From: Catenulispora sp.
GTDB lineage: Bacteria > Actinomycetota > Actinomycetes > Streptomycetales > Catenulisporaceae
Assembly: GCA_013361685.1 (NCBI GenBank)
Contig: JABFXP010000101.1
Location: 1 to 42,918 of the forward strand
DNA length: 42,918 nt
Direction of reading: 5' to 3'
Below the pieces are notes generated by a model. It saw nothing but the letters and a program-made list of their open reading frames with translations. It did no database searches and was not told the DNA's origin. Made by a program: the position numbers and the translations under genes. This document shows positions 15,024 through 23,937 of this stretch, in pieces (position 1 is the stretch's first letter; each line of letters starts with the position of its first letter).

Positions 15024-16658
15024 TCAACCCGTCGCGGCGAGCGGCTTCGCGGTCCGTCTGCCCCGCACTGCTGGTGCAGCTATCGGGCGGCGGGCGCCGT
15101 TGATCGCGGCGGCGATGGCCGCGGCTGCGGCGTGTTTCAGCTCGTCGTAGACCGAGGTGTAGATGTCCCGGGTGATGGCCGTGCCCGAGTGCCCGAGCAT
15201 GTCCGAGACGACCTTCAGATCCACCCCGGCGGCCAGCGCCAGCGACGCGGCACCGTGTCTCAAGTCGTGCAGCCGGATCGGGGGGAGCCCGGCCTCGCGG
15301 GCCAGCTGCTTGAACTGGGCGGTGACCCGGGCCGGGTGCAACCCCGCACCGACATCGGTCGTGAACACCAGCCCCGATTCGACCCACGCCGACGCGGCCC
15401 GCTCCCTTGCTTCCTGCTGCCACTCCCGCTGGGCTTGCAGCGCCTCGACGACCTGATCGGCCAGGCCCACGTCGCGTTCGCTGGCATCGGACTTCAGGTC
15501 GGTTTCCAGCACCTCCCAGCCGTTCTGCACCCGCTGCTTGGCCGGGGAGATCATTCGGGCATTGAGGTCCACATCGATCCACCGCAGCCCGCAGGCCTCC
15601 CCCCGGCGCAGCCCGGTACACGCGACCAGCAGATACAGCGCGTACCACTCATGACGCTGTGCCCGGTCCAGGAACGCCCGGGTCTGCTCGGCCGTCCACA
15701 CCATCACCGGCGACGGCTTGTTCCCTGTCGCCTGCCAGTACGCCACCCGCTCAGCCGTCCACACCAATGCCTTCGGCGACCGGCCCGAGCCGATCTCCGC
15801 CAGCGCCGCCACGTTCACCGTCACCAGCTGCTGGGCGCAGGCCGCCGACAGGGCCGAGCGCAGCGCAGACCGCAGCCGGAACCGGGTGGCCGCATGACAC
15901 GGCGGCCGGAACACCGGCAACGAAGCCAGCCGGTCCTTCGCCTTCCGCCACGCCACACGATCCCCACGCGCCCACGCAGCCTTCCGGGCCGCGTCCGCCT
16001 CCCGACGCGCCATGTTGTTCGCCTCCGCCGCCGCAGCCTCCCCGGCGATCGCGTCGAACATCGCCGTCACATGCGCCACCCGCAACCGGTCCAGAGGGAC
16101 CTGGCCCAGATGCGGGATCAGATAGGTCCGCACCTGCGAGGCATACATCCGCCGTGTGGACACGCTCAAGGCGGTCTTGCCGGCCAGCCACTGGGTCAGC
16201 CACTGCCCCACCGTCAGATGCTCAGTCACCGGCGCACCGGTCAGCACCGCCCGGCGCATCGCCTCGAACTCCGGCAGCCCCAGACCCGCCTTGTGATCGG
16301 CCCGGATCCGGGCGGCTATCTGCACCCTGAGCCCGGCCACCGCCTTCGGATCGTCACCGACCTCATCGGCGATCCCCAACAGCCGCCGCACCGCAGCAAG
16401 CTGGTCCTCAGCCTCCGCACGGGTGGCCAGACTCCCGAAAGACACCACCACCCGGCTGCCGGCGGCATCGGCGTGGTCGTACTGGAAATACCAGGTGCCA
16501 TGTCGCGGATTCCACCCGAAACCACGACGCAGCCTTGGGCACTTCACACCCAGACGCCGCACCACCGGCTTCCCGTCAGCGCCCGTCATCGGCAGACCAG
16601 TCGGCCCCAGCACCGGCTCCCGGCAACCACACTTCTTGAACACCGAACCCGCACTCAC
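15024..16658 (-). CDS. int: Tyrosine site-specific integrase of an integrative element
   Basis: A 544-residue tyrosine recombinase. An N-terminal Cys-containing AP2/SAM-like arm-binding region (KKCGCREPVLGP, WYFQYDHADAAG) and core-binding SAM-like domain (HLTVGQWLTQWLAGK) precede the catalytic domain at about 330-515. Catalytic residues are visible: Arg in TGLRRGEACGLRW, His-x-x-Arg in LHDLRHGAA, then LGHS and the nucleophile Tyr in ITRDIYTSV. The GTG start at 16658 overlaps the excisionase-like gene stop as GTGA. It is long for the family because of a ~60-residue Ala/Arg-rich insertion (residues ~205-265) between the domains. It likely acts on the tRNA-Lys core at 14630-14673. Confidence 0.92.
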   Translation of the reverse strand: MSAGSVFKKCGCREPVLGPTGLPMTGADGKPVVRRLGVKCPRLRRGFGWNPRHGTWYFQYDHADAAGSRVVVSFGSLATRAEAEDQLAAVRRLLGIADEVGDDPKAVAGLRVQIAARIRADHKAGLGLPEFEAMRRAVLTGAPVTEHLTVGQWLTQWLAGKTALSVSTRRMYASQVRTYLIPHLGQVPLDRLRVAHVTAMFDAIAGEAAAAEANNMARREADAARKAAWARGDRVAWRKAKDRLASLPVFRPPCHAATRFRLRSALRSALSAACAQQLVTVNVAALAEIGSGRSPKALVWTAERVAYWQATGNKPSPVMVWTAEQTRAFLDRAQRHEWYALYLLVACTGLRRGEACGLRWIDVDLNARMISPAKQRVQNGWEVLETDLKSDASERDVGLADQVVEALQAQREWQQEARERAASAWVESGLVFTTDVGAGLHPARVTAQFKQLAREAGLPPIRLHDLRHGAASLALAAGVDLKVVSDMLGHSGTAITRDIYTSVYDELKHAAAAAIAAAINGARRPIAAPAVRGRRTAKPLAATG

Positions 16659-17038
16659 GCTCGATCACCCCTGCTCCTGCGCGAGCCGGCACCGCCGCCT
16701 CGCCGGCGCGCGATCACCACGTGATGATCCGCTCTCCACCTGTGGTCTCCCCCGGGCCAGCCGTCTACAGCCGGCGCAGACTGCGCGGGAAGTCCCAACA
16801 CCGCCAGCAGATCGGCCGTCGGCACCTTCCACTGACACCCCACCCGCAGCACCCGACACGGAAACTCCCCCGCCGCAGCCAGCCGATACGCCACCGTCCG
16901 CCCGATCCCCAACAGGCGCCCCGCCGACGGCACATCCAACACCGCAGGCAGTCCACCGGCCTCCGGCAACGCGGGGCTCCCAAGCGCCAGCGCGGACCGT
17001 CGCGCCTCCGCCGAATCCGTCCTCACCATCGCGATCAC
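16655..17038 (-). CDS. xis: Excisionase-like helix-turn-helix protein
   Basis: A 127-residue basic protein with a MerR/Xis-type winged helix in the middle: DVPSAGRLLGIGRTVAYRLA then GEFPCRVLRVGCQWKVPTADL, i.e. the pattern 'helix, GIGR-x-x-AY-x-LA, G-x-FP, W-x-VP' seen in excisionases of actinobacterial integrative elements. It directly precedes and overlaps int (GTGA), the usual xis-int order. It would bend DNA at the attachment site to favour excision. The C-terminal third is Arg/Gly-rich and unremarkable. The start codon is uncertain; MVRTD three codons in is an alternative. Confidence 0.78.
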   Translation of the reverse strand: MIAMVRTDSAEARRSALALGSPALPEAGGLPAVLDVPSAGRLLGIGRTVAYRLAAAGEFPCRVLRVGCQWKVPTADLLAVLGLPAQSAPAVDGWPGGDHRWRADHHVVIARRRGGGAGSRRSRGDRA

Positions 17039-17601
17039 CCACTCTCCACCCCCCAGGTTGGTCCCGCGCCCGAAGACCCAGCTGAGCCGTGCGAAGAATC
17101 AGTCCCGGAACTGCCGAAACTCTGTTCAAGAGTTGACTTGTTACTGCCTCGCCGACTTCCCGGTCAAGTCTTCGAAAGCCACACCCTTAGTCACCTGCAA
17201 CGCTACGACCAGCGGAATTTCTGGGGCGATGCAAATCAGTGTCGACTCCCCGGCATCAGCGAACACCCAATCGATGTCGCCGTCGGCACGTAGGCTCGGT
17301 GCGACAAGACCGGTTCCTCTCGGAGCTGAGTCGATGTTGCAGGCCGGACGAGGGGAGACAGCGTGACCGACGTGGTAGAGCCCGTGACCTACCAGTGTCC
17401 CTTCCGAGTGAAGGTCGCCGAGTTCGGAGTAGGGCTGCCAGCGGAGCGACCTTGCTCGGGGACACATTGCCAACGGCCAGGTCGACAGCGGCCGAGCCTG
17501 TCGAGCAGGGGGCTGTAGAACCCAAGGGCCGGTCCTGGGCGGTAGGCAGGGGCCGAATCGGCGGGTGGTAGTCAGACGCTGACGCCTTATCGGCATGTTG
17601 T
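17039..17601. other. Non-coding stretch with lower GC; one possible gene remnant
   Basis: About 560 bp between the element genes and the Hyc-like operon. GC falls clearly around 17100-17300. On the minus strand, 17141-17305 reads as plausible protein (GDIDWVFADAGESTLICIA, then PEIPLVVALQVTKG and a stop at 17141) but has no start codon or ribosome-binding site; it may be the tail of a lost gene. Nothing else is recognisable. The element's replication or transfer genes are not here. Confidence 0.3.
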
Positions 17602-17619
17602 GTTGAAGAAGTCTTCAAC
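17602..17619. promoter_or_regulatory. Palindromic operator before the first ArsR operon
   Basis: GTTGAAGA-AG-TCTTCAAC is a perfect 8-bp-arm palindrome (17602-17609 with 17612-17619), 71 bp before the small helical protein gene. TTGAA/TTCAA half-sites of this kind are bound by ArsR/SmtB repressors. A similar dyad precedes the second ArsR operon (25842-25867). Confidence 0.6.
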
Positions 17620-17689
17620 GAGGGACATGATGGAGGGCGCTCCGCCGGGTACGGCGGTCCTCGGCGTGGACGTCTGGAGGGAAGTGGTC

Positions 17690-17881
17690 GTGCAGCAGCT
17701 CGCGGCTACCGTCTCGGATACGGTCCGGCAGGCTCGGCGGTCTCTTGATGCCGCGCGTCTGGCTGGTGACGCCGCGCAGGTCGAGCTGCACCTGGCCCGC
17801 CTGACGTATCTGGCTGAACTGGCGTCCGAATACGGGATCAAGGTGTCCTGCCTAAGCTCTCGTGCCGCGATGGCGAGGTGA
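17690..17881 (+). CDS. Small helical protein coupled to ArsR (63 aa), paralogue 1
   Basis: GTG at 17690 follows GGAGGGA (17676-17682) at 7 nt, and the frame reads QQLAATVSDTVRQARRSL then DAARLAGDAAQVELHLARL, a predicted amphipathic helical hairpin with no Cys or signal. The reading frame extends upstream to 17600, but that would run through the operator palindrome, so the shorter form is preferred. Its TGA overlaps the ArsR GTG (GTGA). A similar small protein occupies the same place before the second ArsR gene (26001-26225), with the matching pattern of Ala/Leu heptads and ending (E-S/Y-G-x-K/E-V). No known family; probably a partner or modulator of the regulator. Confidence 0.55.
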   Translation: MQQLAATVSDTVRQARRSLDAARLAGDAAQVELHLARLTYLAELASEYGIKVSCLSSRAAMAR

Positions 17882-18228
17882 AATCGACGGTGGCGCAGGT
17901 TCCGCTGTATCAGGCCAAGGCGGAGTTCTTCCGGATGCTCGCGCATCCGGTGCGCATCCGAGTGCTGGAATTGCTGTGCGAGGGCCCCAAGCCGGTGCGC
18001 GACTTGCTGGCCGAGATCGAGATCGAGGCGTCGAGTCTGTCGCAGCAGTTGGGCGTGCTGCGCCGCTACGGGATCGTGACGGCGATCCGGGAGGGCTCGA
18101 CGGTGGTGTACGAGCTGGCCGGCCCGGACGTGTCGGAGCTGATGCGGGCCGCCCGCCGGATCCTCACCGAGCTCCTGGTCGGGCAGCGGGAGCTGCTGGC
18201 CGAGTTGCAGGCCGCCGATTCCTCTTAA
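17878..18228 (+). CDS. ArsR-family regulator, Rv0081-like, paralogue 1
   Basis: A 116-residue winged-helix repressor. It reads VPLYQAKAEFFRMLAHPVR then VRDLLAEIEIEASSLSQQLG and VLRRYGIVTAIREGSTVVYEL. This closely follows M. tuberculosis Rv0081 (PLYKLKAEFFKTLAHPARIRILELL…SSNLSQQLGVLRRAG as I recall it), a hypoxia-linked regulator also encoded just before a Hyc-like gene cluster. No Cys-x-Cys metal-binding motif is seen (a single Cys lies in LLCEGP), so the signal is unlikely to be sensed through a classical metal site. It is GTGA-coupled to the small helical gene and is 78 bp before the NuoB-like gene. Probably autoregulates through the palindrome at 17602-17619. Confidence 0.88.
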   Translation: MKSTVAQVPLYQAKAEFFRMLAHPVRIRVLELLCEGPKPVRDLLAEIEIEASSLSQQLGVLRRYGIVTAIREGSTVVYELAGPDVSELMRAARRILTELLVGQRELLAELQAADSS

Positions 18229-18305
18229 GGAACGGCGGCTTTTCTGATTTCGCCGCACGGCCTTCGCGCGCCGTGGGGCATGTCAATCCCCTGGTGAGGA
18301 TGGCG

Positions 18306-18785
18306 ATGAGAGGTCTGCTGAGAAAGATCCGTGCGCTGGGCCGGGTGGCCGAGCCCGCGCCGGCGCGCTCGGCCGGGCTGCCGCCGCAGCGGGCGCTGGC
18401 CGGGTCGGTGCAGGTGCGGTGTGTGGACGCGGGTTCGTGCAACGGCTGTGAGATCGAGATCGGTCAAGCGTTCGGGCCGGTGTATGACGCCGACCGGTAC
18501 GGGGTGCGGCTGGTGGCCTCGCCCCGGCATGCGGACGTGCTGGCGGTGACCGGCCCGGTGACGCGGAACATGGCGGTGGCGCTGAAGCGCACGTTCGCCG
18601 CGACGCCGGAGCCGCGGCTGGTGGTGGCGGTTGGGGACTGCGCGATCGGCTGCGGGGAGTTCGCCGGCGGTTACGGCGTGGTCGGCGGCGTGGATGAGGT
18701 GGTGCCGGTGGATCTGCGGGTTCCGGGATGCCCCCCGGAGCCGGAGGCGATCGTGGCGGCGTTGCGGCAGGTGACCGGGCGGTGA
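18306..18785 (+). CDS. NuoB/HyfI-like 4Fe-4S subunit of a membrane oxidoreductase
   Basis: A 159-residue subunit homologous to NuoB and HyfI/HycG. Cluster ligands are retained: SCNGCEIE near residue 42, VAVGDCAIGCGEF near residue 110, and VPGCPPEPEAI near residue 140. These hold the terminal iron-sulfur cluster in complex I-like enzymes. ATG at 18306 follows GGTGAGG at 6 nt; in-frame starts at 18294 and 18300 are alternatives. GTGA overlap leads into the antiporter-like subunit. First structural gene in the same position as M. tuberculosis Rv0082. Confidence 0.87.
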   Translation: MRGLLRKIRALGRVAEPAPARSAGLPPQRALAGSVQVRCVDAGSCNGCEIEIGQAFGPVYDADRYGVRLVASPRHADVLAVTGPVTRNMAVALKRTFAATPEPRLVVAVGDCAIGCGEFAGGYGVVGGVDEVVPVDLRVPGCPPEPEAIVAALRQVTGR

Positions 18786-20797
18786 ACTTGATCGGTGCCG
18801 GGCTGGCCTGTTCGGTCGGGCTCACCGGGGCGGCTTCGGCGGCCGGTCTTGCTCTGCCCCGCAGGTCCCGGGCGACGGGCGTTGGCGTGTTGACGGCTGC
18901 GCTGGGGGCGGCCGGGGTCGTTGTCGGAGTCGCGGCACTGTCCGGGCGGACGTTCAGTGCGTGTCTGCCGGACGTGCTGCCGCTGGCCGGGGTGTACCTG
19001 GGGGTCGATGCGCTGTCGGGATTGTTCATCACGGTCGCCGGGGCGGTGGTCCTGGCGGTCGCGGTGTACGGCATCGGCTACCACGGGCACGGCCATGACC
19101 CGGGCCGGGCAGCCTCCGCGCTGTTTCCGCTGTTCGCCTTGGCCATGCTGCTGGTGCCGGCGGCGGCGAGCGTGTCGACGTTCCTGGTGTGCTGGGAGCT
19201 GATGGCGGTCACGTCGCTGCTGCTGGTGCTGACCGAGCACCGTCGGCGCGAGCAGGTCCGCGAGGCCGGGCTGTGGTACGCGGTCATGACCCAGCTCGGG
19301 TTCGTCCTGATCCTTTTCGCCCTGGTGTGGCTGGCCGCCGCCGCGCACGGCGAGACCTTCGCGGCGATCCGTGCCGCCGCCGGCCACTTGTCGCCGGCGG
19401 TTCGCGGGACGGTGTTCGTGCTGGCCCTGGTCGGCTTCGGCTCGAAAGCGGGCATCGTGCCTTTGCACGCCTGGCTGCCGCGGGCCCATCCGGAGGCGCC
19501 GAGCCCGGTCTCGGCGCTGATGAGCGCGGTGATGGTGAACCTCGGCGTTTACGGTCTCATCCGGGTCGGGATGGGGCTGCTCGGTGGCGGTCCGCGCTGG
19601 TGGTGGCTGCTGGCGATGGCCGCCGGCGCCGTCTCCGCGGTCTACGGGATCTTGCAGGCTTCGGTGACGTCGGATCTGAAGCGTCTGCTGGCGTATTCGA
19701 CCACGGAGAACATGGGGCTGATCGTGCTCGGCGTCGGCGCGGCGGGCCTGTTCGGTTCGGCCGGGAAGCCGCAGCTTGCTGGGATCGCCTTGGCCGCGGC
19801 GCTGCTGCATGTGGTGACGCACAGCGCGTTCAAGGCCCTGCTGTTCGCCGGCGCCGGCTCGGTGCTGCGGGCCACCGGGACCCGGGATCTGGATGCGCTG
19901 GGCGGTCTTCGGCAGGCGATGCCGGTGACCACGGCGGCATTCGCGGTGGGCGCGCTGGGCGCGGCGGCGCTGCCGGGTGGGGCCGGGTTCGTCTCCGAGT
20001 GGCTGCTGTTGCAGTCGCTGATCCACGGGCTGGCGGTGCCGGGGATAGTGGTGTCGGTGGTGCTGCCGATCGCGGTGGCGGCGGTGGCGTTGTCGGCGGG
20101 GCTGGCGGTGGCGACCTTCGTGAAAGCCTTGGGCACCGGGTTCCTGGCCCGGCCGCGCAGCGACGGCGCAGCGCGGGCGGCGGAGTCGCCGGCCACGATG
20201 CTCGCCGCGATGCTGATGCTGGCCGGGGCCGCGACCGTGCTCGCTGTCGCTCCCGGTTTGGCGGGTTCGTGGCTGGCCCGAGCGGTCGCCGGCGTGACGC
20301 CGGTCGGTCCGGCGGTCGCCGATGCGGTGCGGACGAAGCTGACGGTACTCGGGTCCACGATGTCGCCACTGGTCGTGGTCGCGGGGACGGTCGGAGTGAC
20401 GGTGGTGCTGGCCGGGCTGCTGCGCCTGGTCGTCGGGGTGCGGCGGCGGGCCGTGCCGTTGTGGGATTGCGGTGCCGGTCCGCCGAGTGCGCGGATGCAG
20501 TACACGGCGACGTCGTTCGCCGAGCCGTTGCAGCGGGTCTTCGACGACGTGCTCGCCCCGGAGTCGGATGTCGACGTGACCCCGGTGGTGGAGTCGGCGT
20601 ATCTGGTGGAGCGGGTGTCCTATCACCGGGTTGTCCCGGATCGGATCGAGCACCGGCTGTACGCGCCGGTGCTGATCGCGGTGCGCTGGTGCGGGGAGCG
20701 GGCGCGGGCGCTGGCCAACGGCTCCGTGCACCGCTACCTCGGGTACGCCTTCTCCAGTCTGGTGATTCTGCTGGTGGCGCTGGCGGCGGTGAAATGA
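18782..20797 (+). CDS. hycC: Antiporter-like membrane subunit, HyfB/HycC-type
   Basis: A 671-residue polytopic protein of the Mrp-antiporter/NuoL-HyfB family with ~14-16 membrane helices. Proton-channel residues are kept: Glu in CWELMAVTSLLLV, Lys in GFGSKAGIVPLHAWLP, and the loop HPEAPSPVSALMSAVMVN, plus SDLKRLLAYSTTENMG. The GTG start at 18782 overlaps the NuoB-like stop; a longer frame upstream is a shadow. It probably moves protons or sodium ions linked to electron transfer in the complex. Counterpart of Rv0083 in gene order. Confidence 0.88.
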   Translation: MNLIGAGLACSVGLTGAASAAGLALPRRSRATGVGVLTAALGAAGVVVGVAALSGRTFSACLPDVLPLAGVYLGVDALSGLFITVAGAVVLAVAVYGIGYHGHGHDPGRAASALFPLFALAMLLVPAAASVSTFLVCWELMAVTSLLLVLTEHRRREQVREAGLWYAVMTQLGFVLILFALVWLAAAAHGETFAAIRAAAGHLSPAVRGTVFVLALVGFGSKAGIVPLHAWLPRAHPEAPSPVSALMSAVMVNLGVYGLIRVGMGLLGGGPRWWWLLAMAAGAVSAVYGILQASVTSDLKRLLAYSTTENMGLIVLGVGAAGLFGSAGKPQLAGIALAAALLHVVTHSAFKALLFAGAGSVLRATGTRDLDALGGLRQAMPVTTAAFAVGALGAAALPGGAGFVSEWLLLQSLIHGLAVPGIVVSVVLPIAVAAVALSAGLAVATFVKALGTGFLARPRSDGAARAAESPATMLAAMLMLAGAATVLAVAPGLAGSWLARAVAGVTPVGPAVADAVRTKLTVLGSTMSPLVVVAGTVGVTVVLAGLLRLVVGVRRRAVPLWDCGAGPPSARMQYTATSFAEPLQRVFDDVLAPESDVDVTPVVESAYLVERVSYHRVVPDRIEHRLYAPVLIAVRWCGERARALANGSVHRYLGYAFSSLVILLVALAAVK

Positions 20798-21771
20798 GCG
20801 GCACGATGGTGACGGGTACAACGACGACCGGGGCCGGGATCGCGGTCTCGGTGCTCCAGGTCGCGCTGACGGTGGTCGGTGCGCCGCTGCTGGTCGGGAT
20901 GATGCGGCAGGTGCGGGCCCGGATGGAGGGCCGGGCGGGGGCCGGGGTCGGGCAGCCGTGGCGGGATCTGCGCAAGCTGATGCGCAAGAAGCCTCTTGAC
21001 CCGCACGGCACCGGCCCGGTGTTCCGGACCGCGCCGCTGATCCAGGTTGCCACCACGCTGATGGTCGCCGCCGCGATCCCGTTCGTGTCGGTGGACACCG
21101 GCGTCGGCGAGGCCGCGGATCTGATCGCCGTGGTGGCGCTGCTGACCTTGGGGACGGCGGCGTTGGCGCTGGCCGGGCTGGATACCGGTACGGCGTTCGG
21201 CGGGATGGGTGCGAGCCGGGAGATGACGATCACCGCGCTGGCCGAGCCGACGGTGCTGATGGCCGCGTTCGCGCTGTCCACGCGGGTCGGCTCGACGAAC
21301 CTGCCGGCGATTGTGGACGCCGGGTTGAAGGACGCCGGCCGGGTCGTCTCGCCGGTCAGCGTGCTGGCGGCGTTCGCGCTGGCGGCGGTGGTGCTGGCCG
21401 AGGCCGGGCGGCTGCCGGTGGACAACCCGTCCACGCACCTGGAGCTGACCATGGTGCATGAGGCGATGGTGTTGGAGTATTCCGGGCCTGATCTGGCGCT
21501 GGTCGAGCTGGCGGCGGCGATGCGGCTGTCGGTGCTGCTGGGGCTGTGGTCGGCGCTGTTCCTGCCCTGGGGCACCGCCACGTCCACTGGTGTTCTCGCC
21601 GTTCTCGGCGCGACCGCGCTGTTCGTGGTGAAGGTCGGCGTGCTCGGCGCGGTGCTGGCGGCCGGCGAGGTGTTCATGGCCAAGCTGCGGCTGTTCCGGG
21701 TCCCGGAGCTGCTGGCCGGGTCGTTCCTGCTGGCCGTGCTCGCGGTCGCGGCGTCGTTCTTCCTGGAGTGA
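20794..21771 (+). CDS. hycD: NuoH/HyfC/HycD-like membrane subunit
   Basis: A 325-residue membrane protein of the complex I subunit 1 family. Key features are GQPWRDLRKLMRKKPLDPHG on the cytoplasmic side after the first helix, GTAFGGMGASREMTITALAEP, AEAGRLPVDNPSTHLELTM and VLEYSGPDLALVELAAAMR, all family signatures including conserved Glu/Asp residues at the quinone-side cavity. ATG at 20794 overlaps the preceding stop (ATGA). It forms the membrane anchor for the hydrophilic arm. Counterpart of Rv0084 (hycD). Confidence 0.9.
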   Translation: MSGTMVTGTTTTGAGIAVSVLQVALTVVGAPLLVGMMRQVRARMEGRAGAGVGQPWRDLRKLMRKKPLDPHGTGPVFRTAPLIQVATTLMVAAAIPFVSVDTGVGEAADLIAVVALLTLGTAALALAGLDTGTAFGGMGASREMTITALAEPTVLMAAFALSTRVGSTNLPAIVDAGLKDAGRVVSPVSVLAAFALAAVVLAEAGRLPVDNPSTHLELTMVHEAMVLEYSGPDLALVELAAAMRLSVLLGLWSALFLPWGTATSTGVLAVLGATALFVVKVGVLGAVLAAGEVFMAKLRLFRVPELLAGSFLLAVLAVAASFFLE

Positions 21772-21790
21772 GTCGAAGGCGGGTGAGGCT

Positions 21791-22450
21791 GTGAGCGGTG
21801 CGGCGAGTGTGCAGGTCCTGGATTTCGCCTGCGGGGTGTTCCTGCTGGCCGGGGTCGGGGCGCTGTGGCGCCGGGCGCTGTCGGCGGTGATCGGGCTGCT
21901 GGCGGTGCAGGGCGCGGCCCTGGCGGTGGTCGCCGCGGCGCTGGGCGCCGACGAGCATCATCCCGAGTTGTACGCGGTCGCCGCCGGGGTGGGCGTGCTG
22001 CGGGCCGGGGTGCTCCCCGGCCTGGCCCGGCGGGCCCTGGCCGCCTCCGGGGAGGATCGGGAGAGCGAGCCGCTGGTCAACGTCGCCTCGTCGCTGCTGG
22101 TCGCCGCCGCGCTGGTGCTGCTGGCCTACGCGGTGGCCCAGCCGCTGGCCCGGCTGGAGGGCTCTCAAGGCTCCCGTGCGCTGCCGGTCGGTCTGGCCTC
22201 GGTGCTGATCGGTCTGTTCATGCTGGTGGCCCGCCGCAAGGCCCTGTCCCAGGTGGCCGGGTTCCTGCTGCTGGACAACGGGATCACCGCGGTGGCGTTC
22301 CTGGCCGCGGCCGGGGTGCCGCTGCTGGTGGAGATCGGCGTGTCCTTCGACCTGCTGCTGGTGGTGCTCGTGCTGCGGGTGCTGACGGTGCGGATGCAAT
22401 CGGCGTTCGGCACCACCGACCTGGACGATCTGCGGGAGCTGCACGACTGA
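21791..22450 (+). CDS. hycP: HyfE/HycP-like membrane subunit
   Basis: A 219-residue membrane protein of the hydrogenase-4 component E type: six to seven hydrophobic segments, with LLLDNGITAVAFLAAA and the C-terminal signature LVVLVLRVLTVRMQSAFG then TTDLDDLRELHD typical of HyfE. The GTG at 21791 follows GGGTGAGG; this is the only non-overlapping junction (19 bp) within the structural genes. It corresponds to Rv0085 (hycP) in M. tuberculosis. HyfE aligns with the NuoK-like part of complex I and likely takes part in ion movement. Confidence 0.86.
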   Translation: MSGAASVQVLDFACGVFLLAGVGALWRRALSAVIGLLAVQGAALAVVAAALGADEHHPELYAVAAGVGVLRAGVLPGLARRALAASGEDRESEPLVNVASSLLVAAALVLLAYAVAQPLARLEGSQGSRALPVGLASVLIGLFMLVARRKALSQVAGFLLLDNGITAVAFLAAAGVPLLVEIGVSFDLLLVVLVLRVLTVRMQSAFGTTDLDDLRELHD

Positions 22451-23937
22451 TGAATACCCTGCTCCTGCTGGCCCCGATCGTCGTGCCGGCCGCCGCGAGC
22501 GGCGCGTACCTGGTCCTGGGCTGGCGCCGGTCCACGGCGCATCTGGGCACCGCCTCGGCCGCGCTGATCTTCGTCGTCGGCGTCATGCTTGCGGTGCGCA
22601 CTGTCCGCGACGGTGGTTTCGACGCCCTGTCCGGCTGGCTGTCCGGTGACCCGCTGGCCGGGTTCCTGCTGATGGTCATCGGCGCGGTCGCGGTCGTCGC
22701 CTGTGCCGCCAGCCGCGGCTACCTGGCCGGCGAACGCGCCGACGGCCACGGCGACGGGCCTGGCGAGCGCCGGTACGCCGTGTTGGTGCAGGCGTTCCTG
22801 GCGGCGATGGCGTGCGCGGTGGTGGCCGGGAATCTCGGCCTGATCTGGGTCGCGATCGAGGCCACGACGACGGTGACCGCGTTCCTGGTCGGGCACAAGC
22901 GCTCCCGCGCGGCGGTGGAGGCGGCGTGGAAGTACGTGGTGATCTGCTCGGTCGGCATCGCTCTGGCGCTGCTGGGCATCGTCATCCTGTACGCCGCGGC
23001 CCGGCACGCCGGGCTGTCGGAGGCCTCGGCGCTGGACTTCGACGCCCTGGCCGGCCACGCCCGCCGGCTGGACCCGGCGGCGACCCGGATGGCGATCGCG
23101 CTGATCGTCCTGGGCTTCGGGGCCAAGGCCGGGCTGGCGCCGCTGCACTCCTGGCTGCCCGACGCTCACAGCCAGGCCCCCGCGCCGGTCAGTGCCTTGA
23201 TGTCCGGGGTGCTGCTGTCGGTGTCGTTCTCGGTGATCCTGCGTACCAAGCAGGTCGCCGACGCGGCCCTGGGGGCCGGGTTCGTGCGGGCCCTGCTGCT
23301 GATCGCCGCCCTGGCCACGCTTACCGTGGCGGCGCTGCTGCTGATCGGGCAGCGCGACTTCAAACGCATGCTGGCCTACTCCTCCATGGAGCACATGGGA
23401 CTGATGGCCCTGGGCGCCGCGGCCGGGACCCCGCTGGCGCTGTCGGCGGTGCTGCTGCACATCGCCGGGCACGGCCTGGGCAAGGCGGTCGCGTTCTGCT
23501 CATCGGGGCAGATCCTGCACGCCGAGCACACCAGCCGGATCGAGGACGTGACGGGCCTGGCGGCGCGGGCCCCGGTTCTGGCCGGGACGTTCGGGGCGGC
23601 GGTGCTGGTACTGCTCGGGTTCCCGCCGTTCTCGCTGTTCGCCTCCGAGGTGGGTATCGCCCGCGCCGGGTTCGCCGCCGGCCTGGGCTGGCCGACCGCC
23701 GCCGCGTTCGCGCTGATGCTGGTGGCGTTCGCCGCGATCGGCGCGCACACGCTGCGGATGCTCGCCGGCCCCGACCCCCTGCACGGCAGCGCGCCCGGGA
23801 GCGGCGCGGCGCTGCGCGCTCAGGCTCCGCTGATCAGCGCTCTGCTGGTGGTGGCGGTCATCGGTGTCGCGGCCTGGCCGCTGGCTCACCTGCTGTCCGC
23901 CGCCGCCCCGGTCTCGATCCCCTGGAGCACCCGATGA
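22450..23937 (+). CDS. hycQ: Antiporter-like membrane subunit, HyfF/HycQ-type
   Basis: A 495-residue polytopic NuoN/NuoM-like subunit. Ion-channel residues are retained: Glu in GLIWVAIEATTTVTAFLV, Lys in GFGAKAGLAPLHSWLPD, and DAHSQAPAPVSALMSGV. RDFKRMLAYSSMEHMGLMAL is the usual broken-helix region. Start ATG at 22450 shares one base with the HycP stop (TGATG). With HycC it gives the complex two antiporter-like subunits, as in hydrogenase-4, so ion pumping is plausible. Counterpart of Rv0086 (hycQ). Confidence 0.88.
   Translation: MNTLLLLAPIVVPAAASGAYLVLGWRRSTAHLGTASAALIFVVGVMLAVRTVRDGGFDALSGWLSGDPLAGFLLMVIGAVAVVACAASRGYLAGERADGHGDGPGERRYAVLVQAFLAAMACAVVAGNLGLIWVAIEATTTVTAFLVGHKRSRAAVEAAWKYVVICSVGIALALLGIVILYAAARHAGLSEASALDFDALAGHARRLDPAATRMAIALIVLGFGAKAGLAPLHSWLPDAHSQAPAPVSALMSGVLLSVSFSVILRTKQVADAALGAGFVRALLLIAALATLTVAALLLIGQRDFKRMLAYSSMEHMGLMALGAAAGTPLALSAVLLHIAGHGLGKAVAFCSSGQILHAEHTSRIEDVTGLAARAPVLAGTFGAAVLVLLGFPPFSLFASEVGIARAGFAAGLGWPTAAAFALMLVAFAAIGAHTLRMLAGPDPLHGSAPGSGAALRAQAPLISALLVVAVIGVAAWPLAHLLSAAAPVSIPWSTR

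Noticed and set aside
15024-17038. Complete integrative conjugative element with Rep and transfer genes
   Set aside because: Only int and an xis-like gene are recognisable. No Rep, FtsK-like Tra or partition gene was found in the window, so only one element end can be claimed.
17141-17596. A 151-codon minus-strand frame as a gene
   Set aside because: Only the last ~50 codons look protein-like, no ribosome-binding site or sensible start exists, and the first two-thirds are Arg/Pro/Thr-rich. Kept only as a possible remnant.
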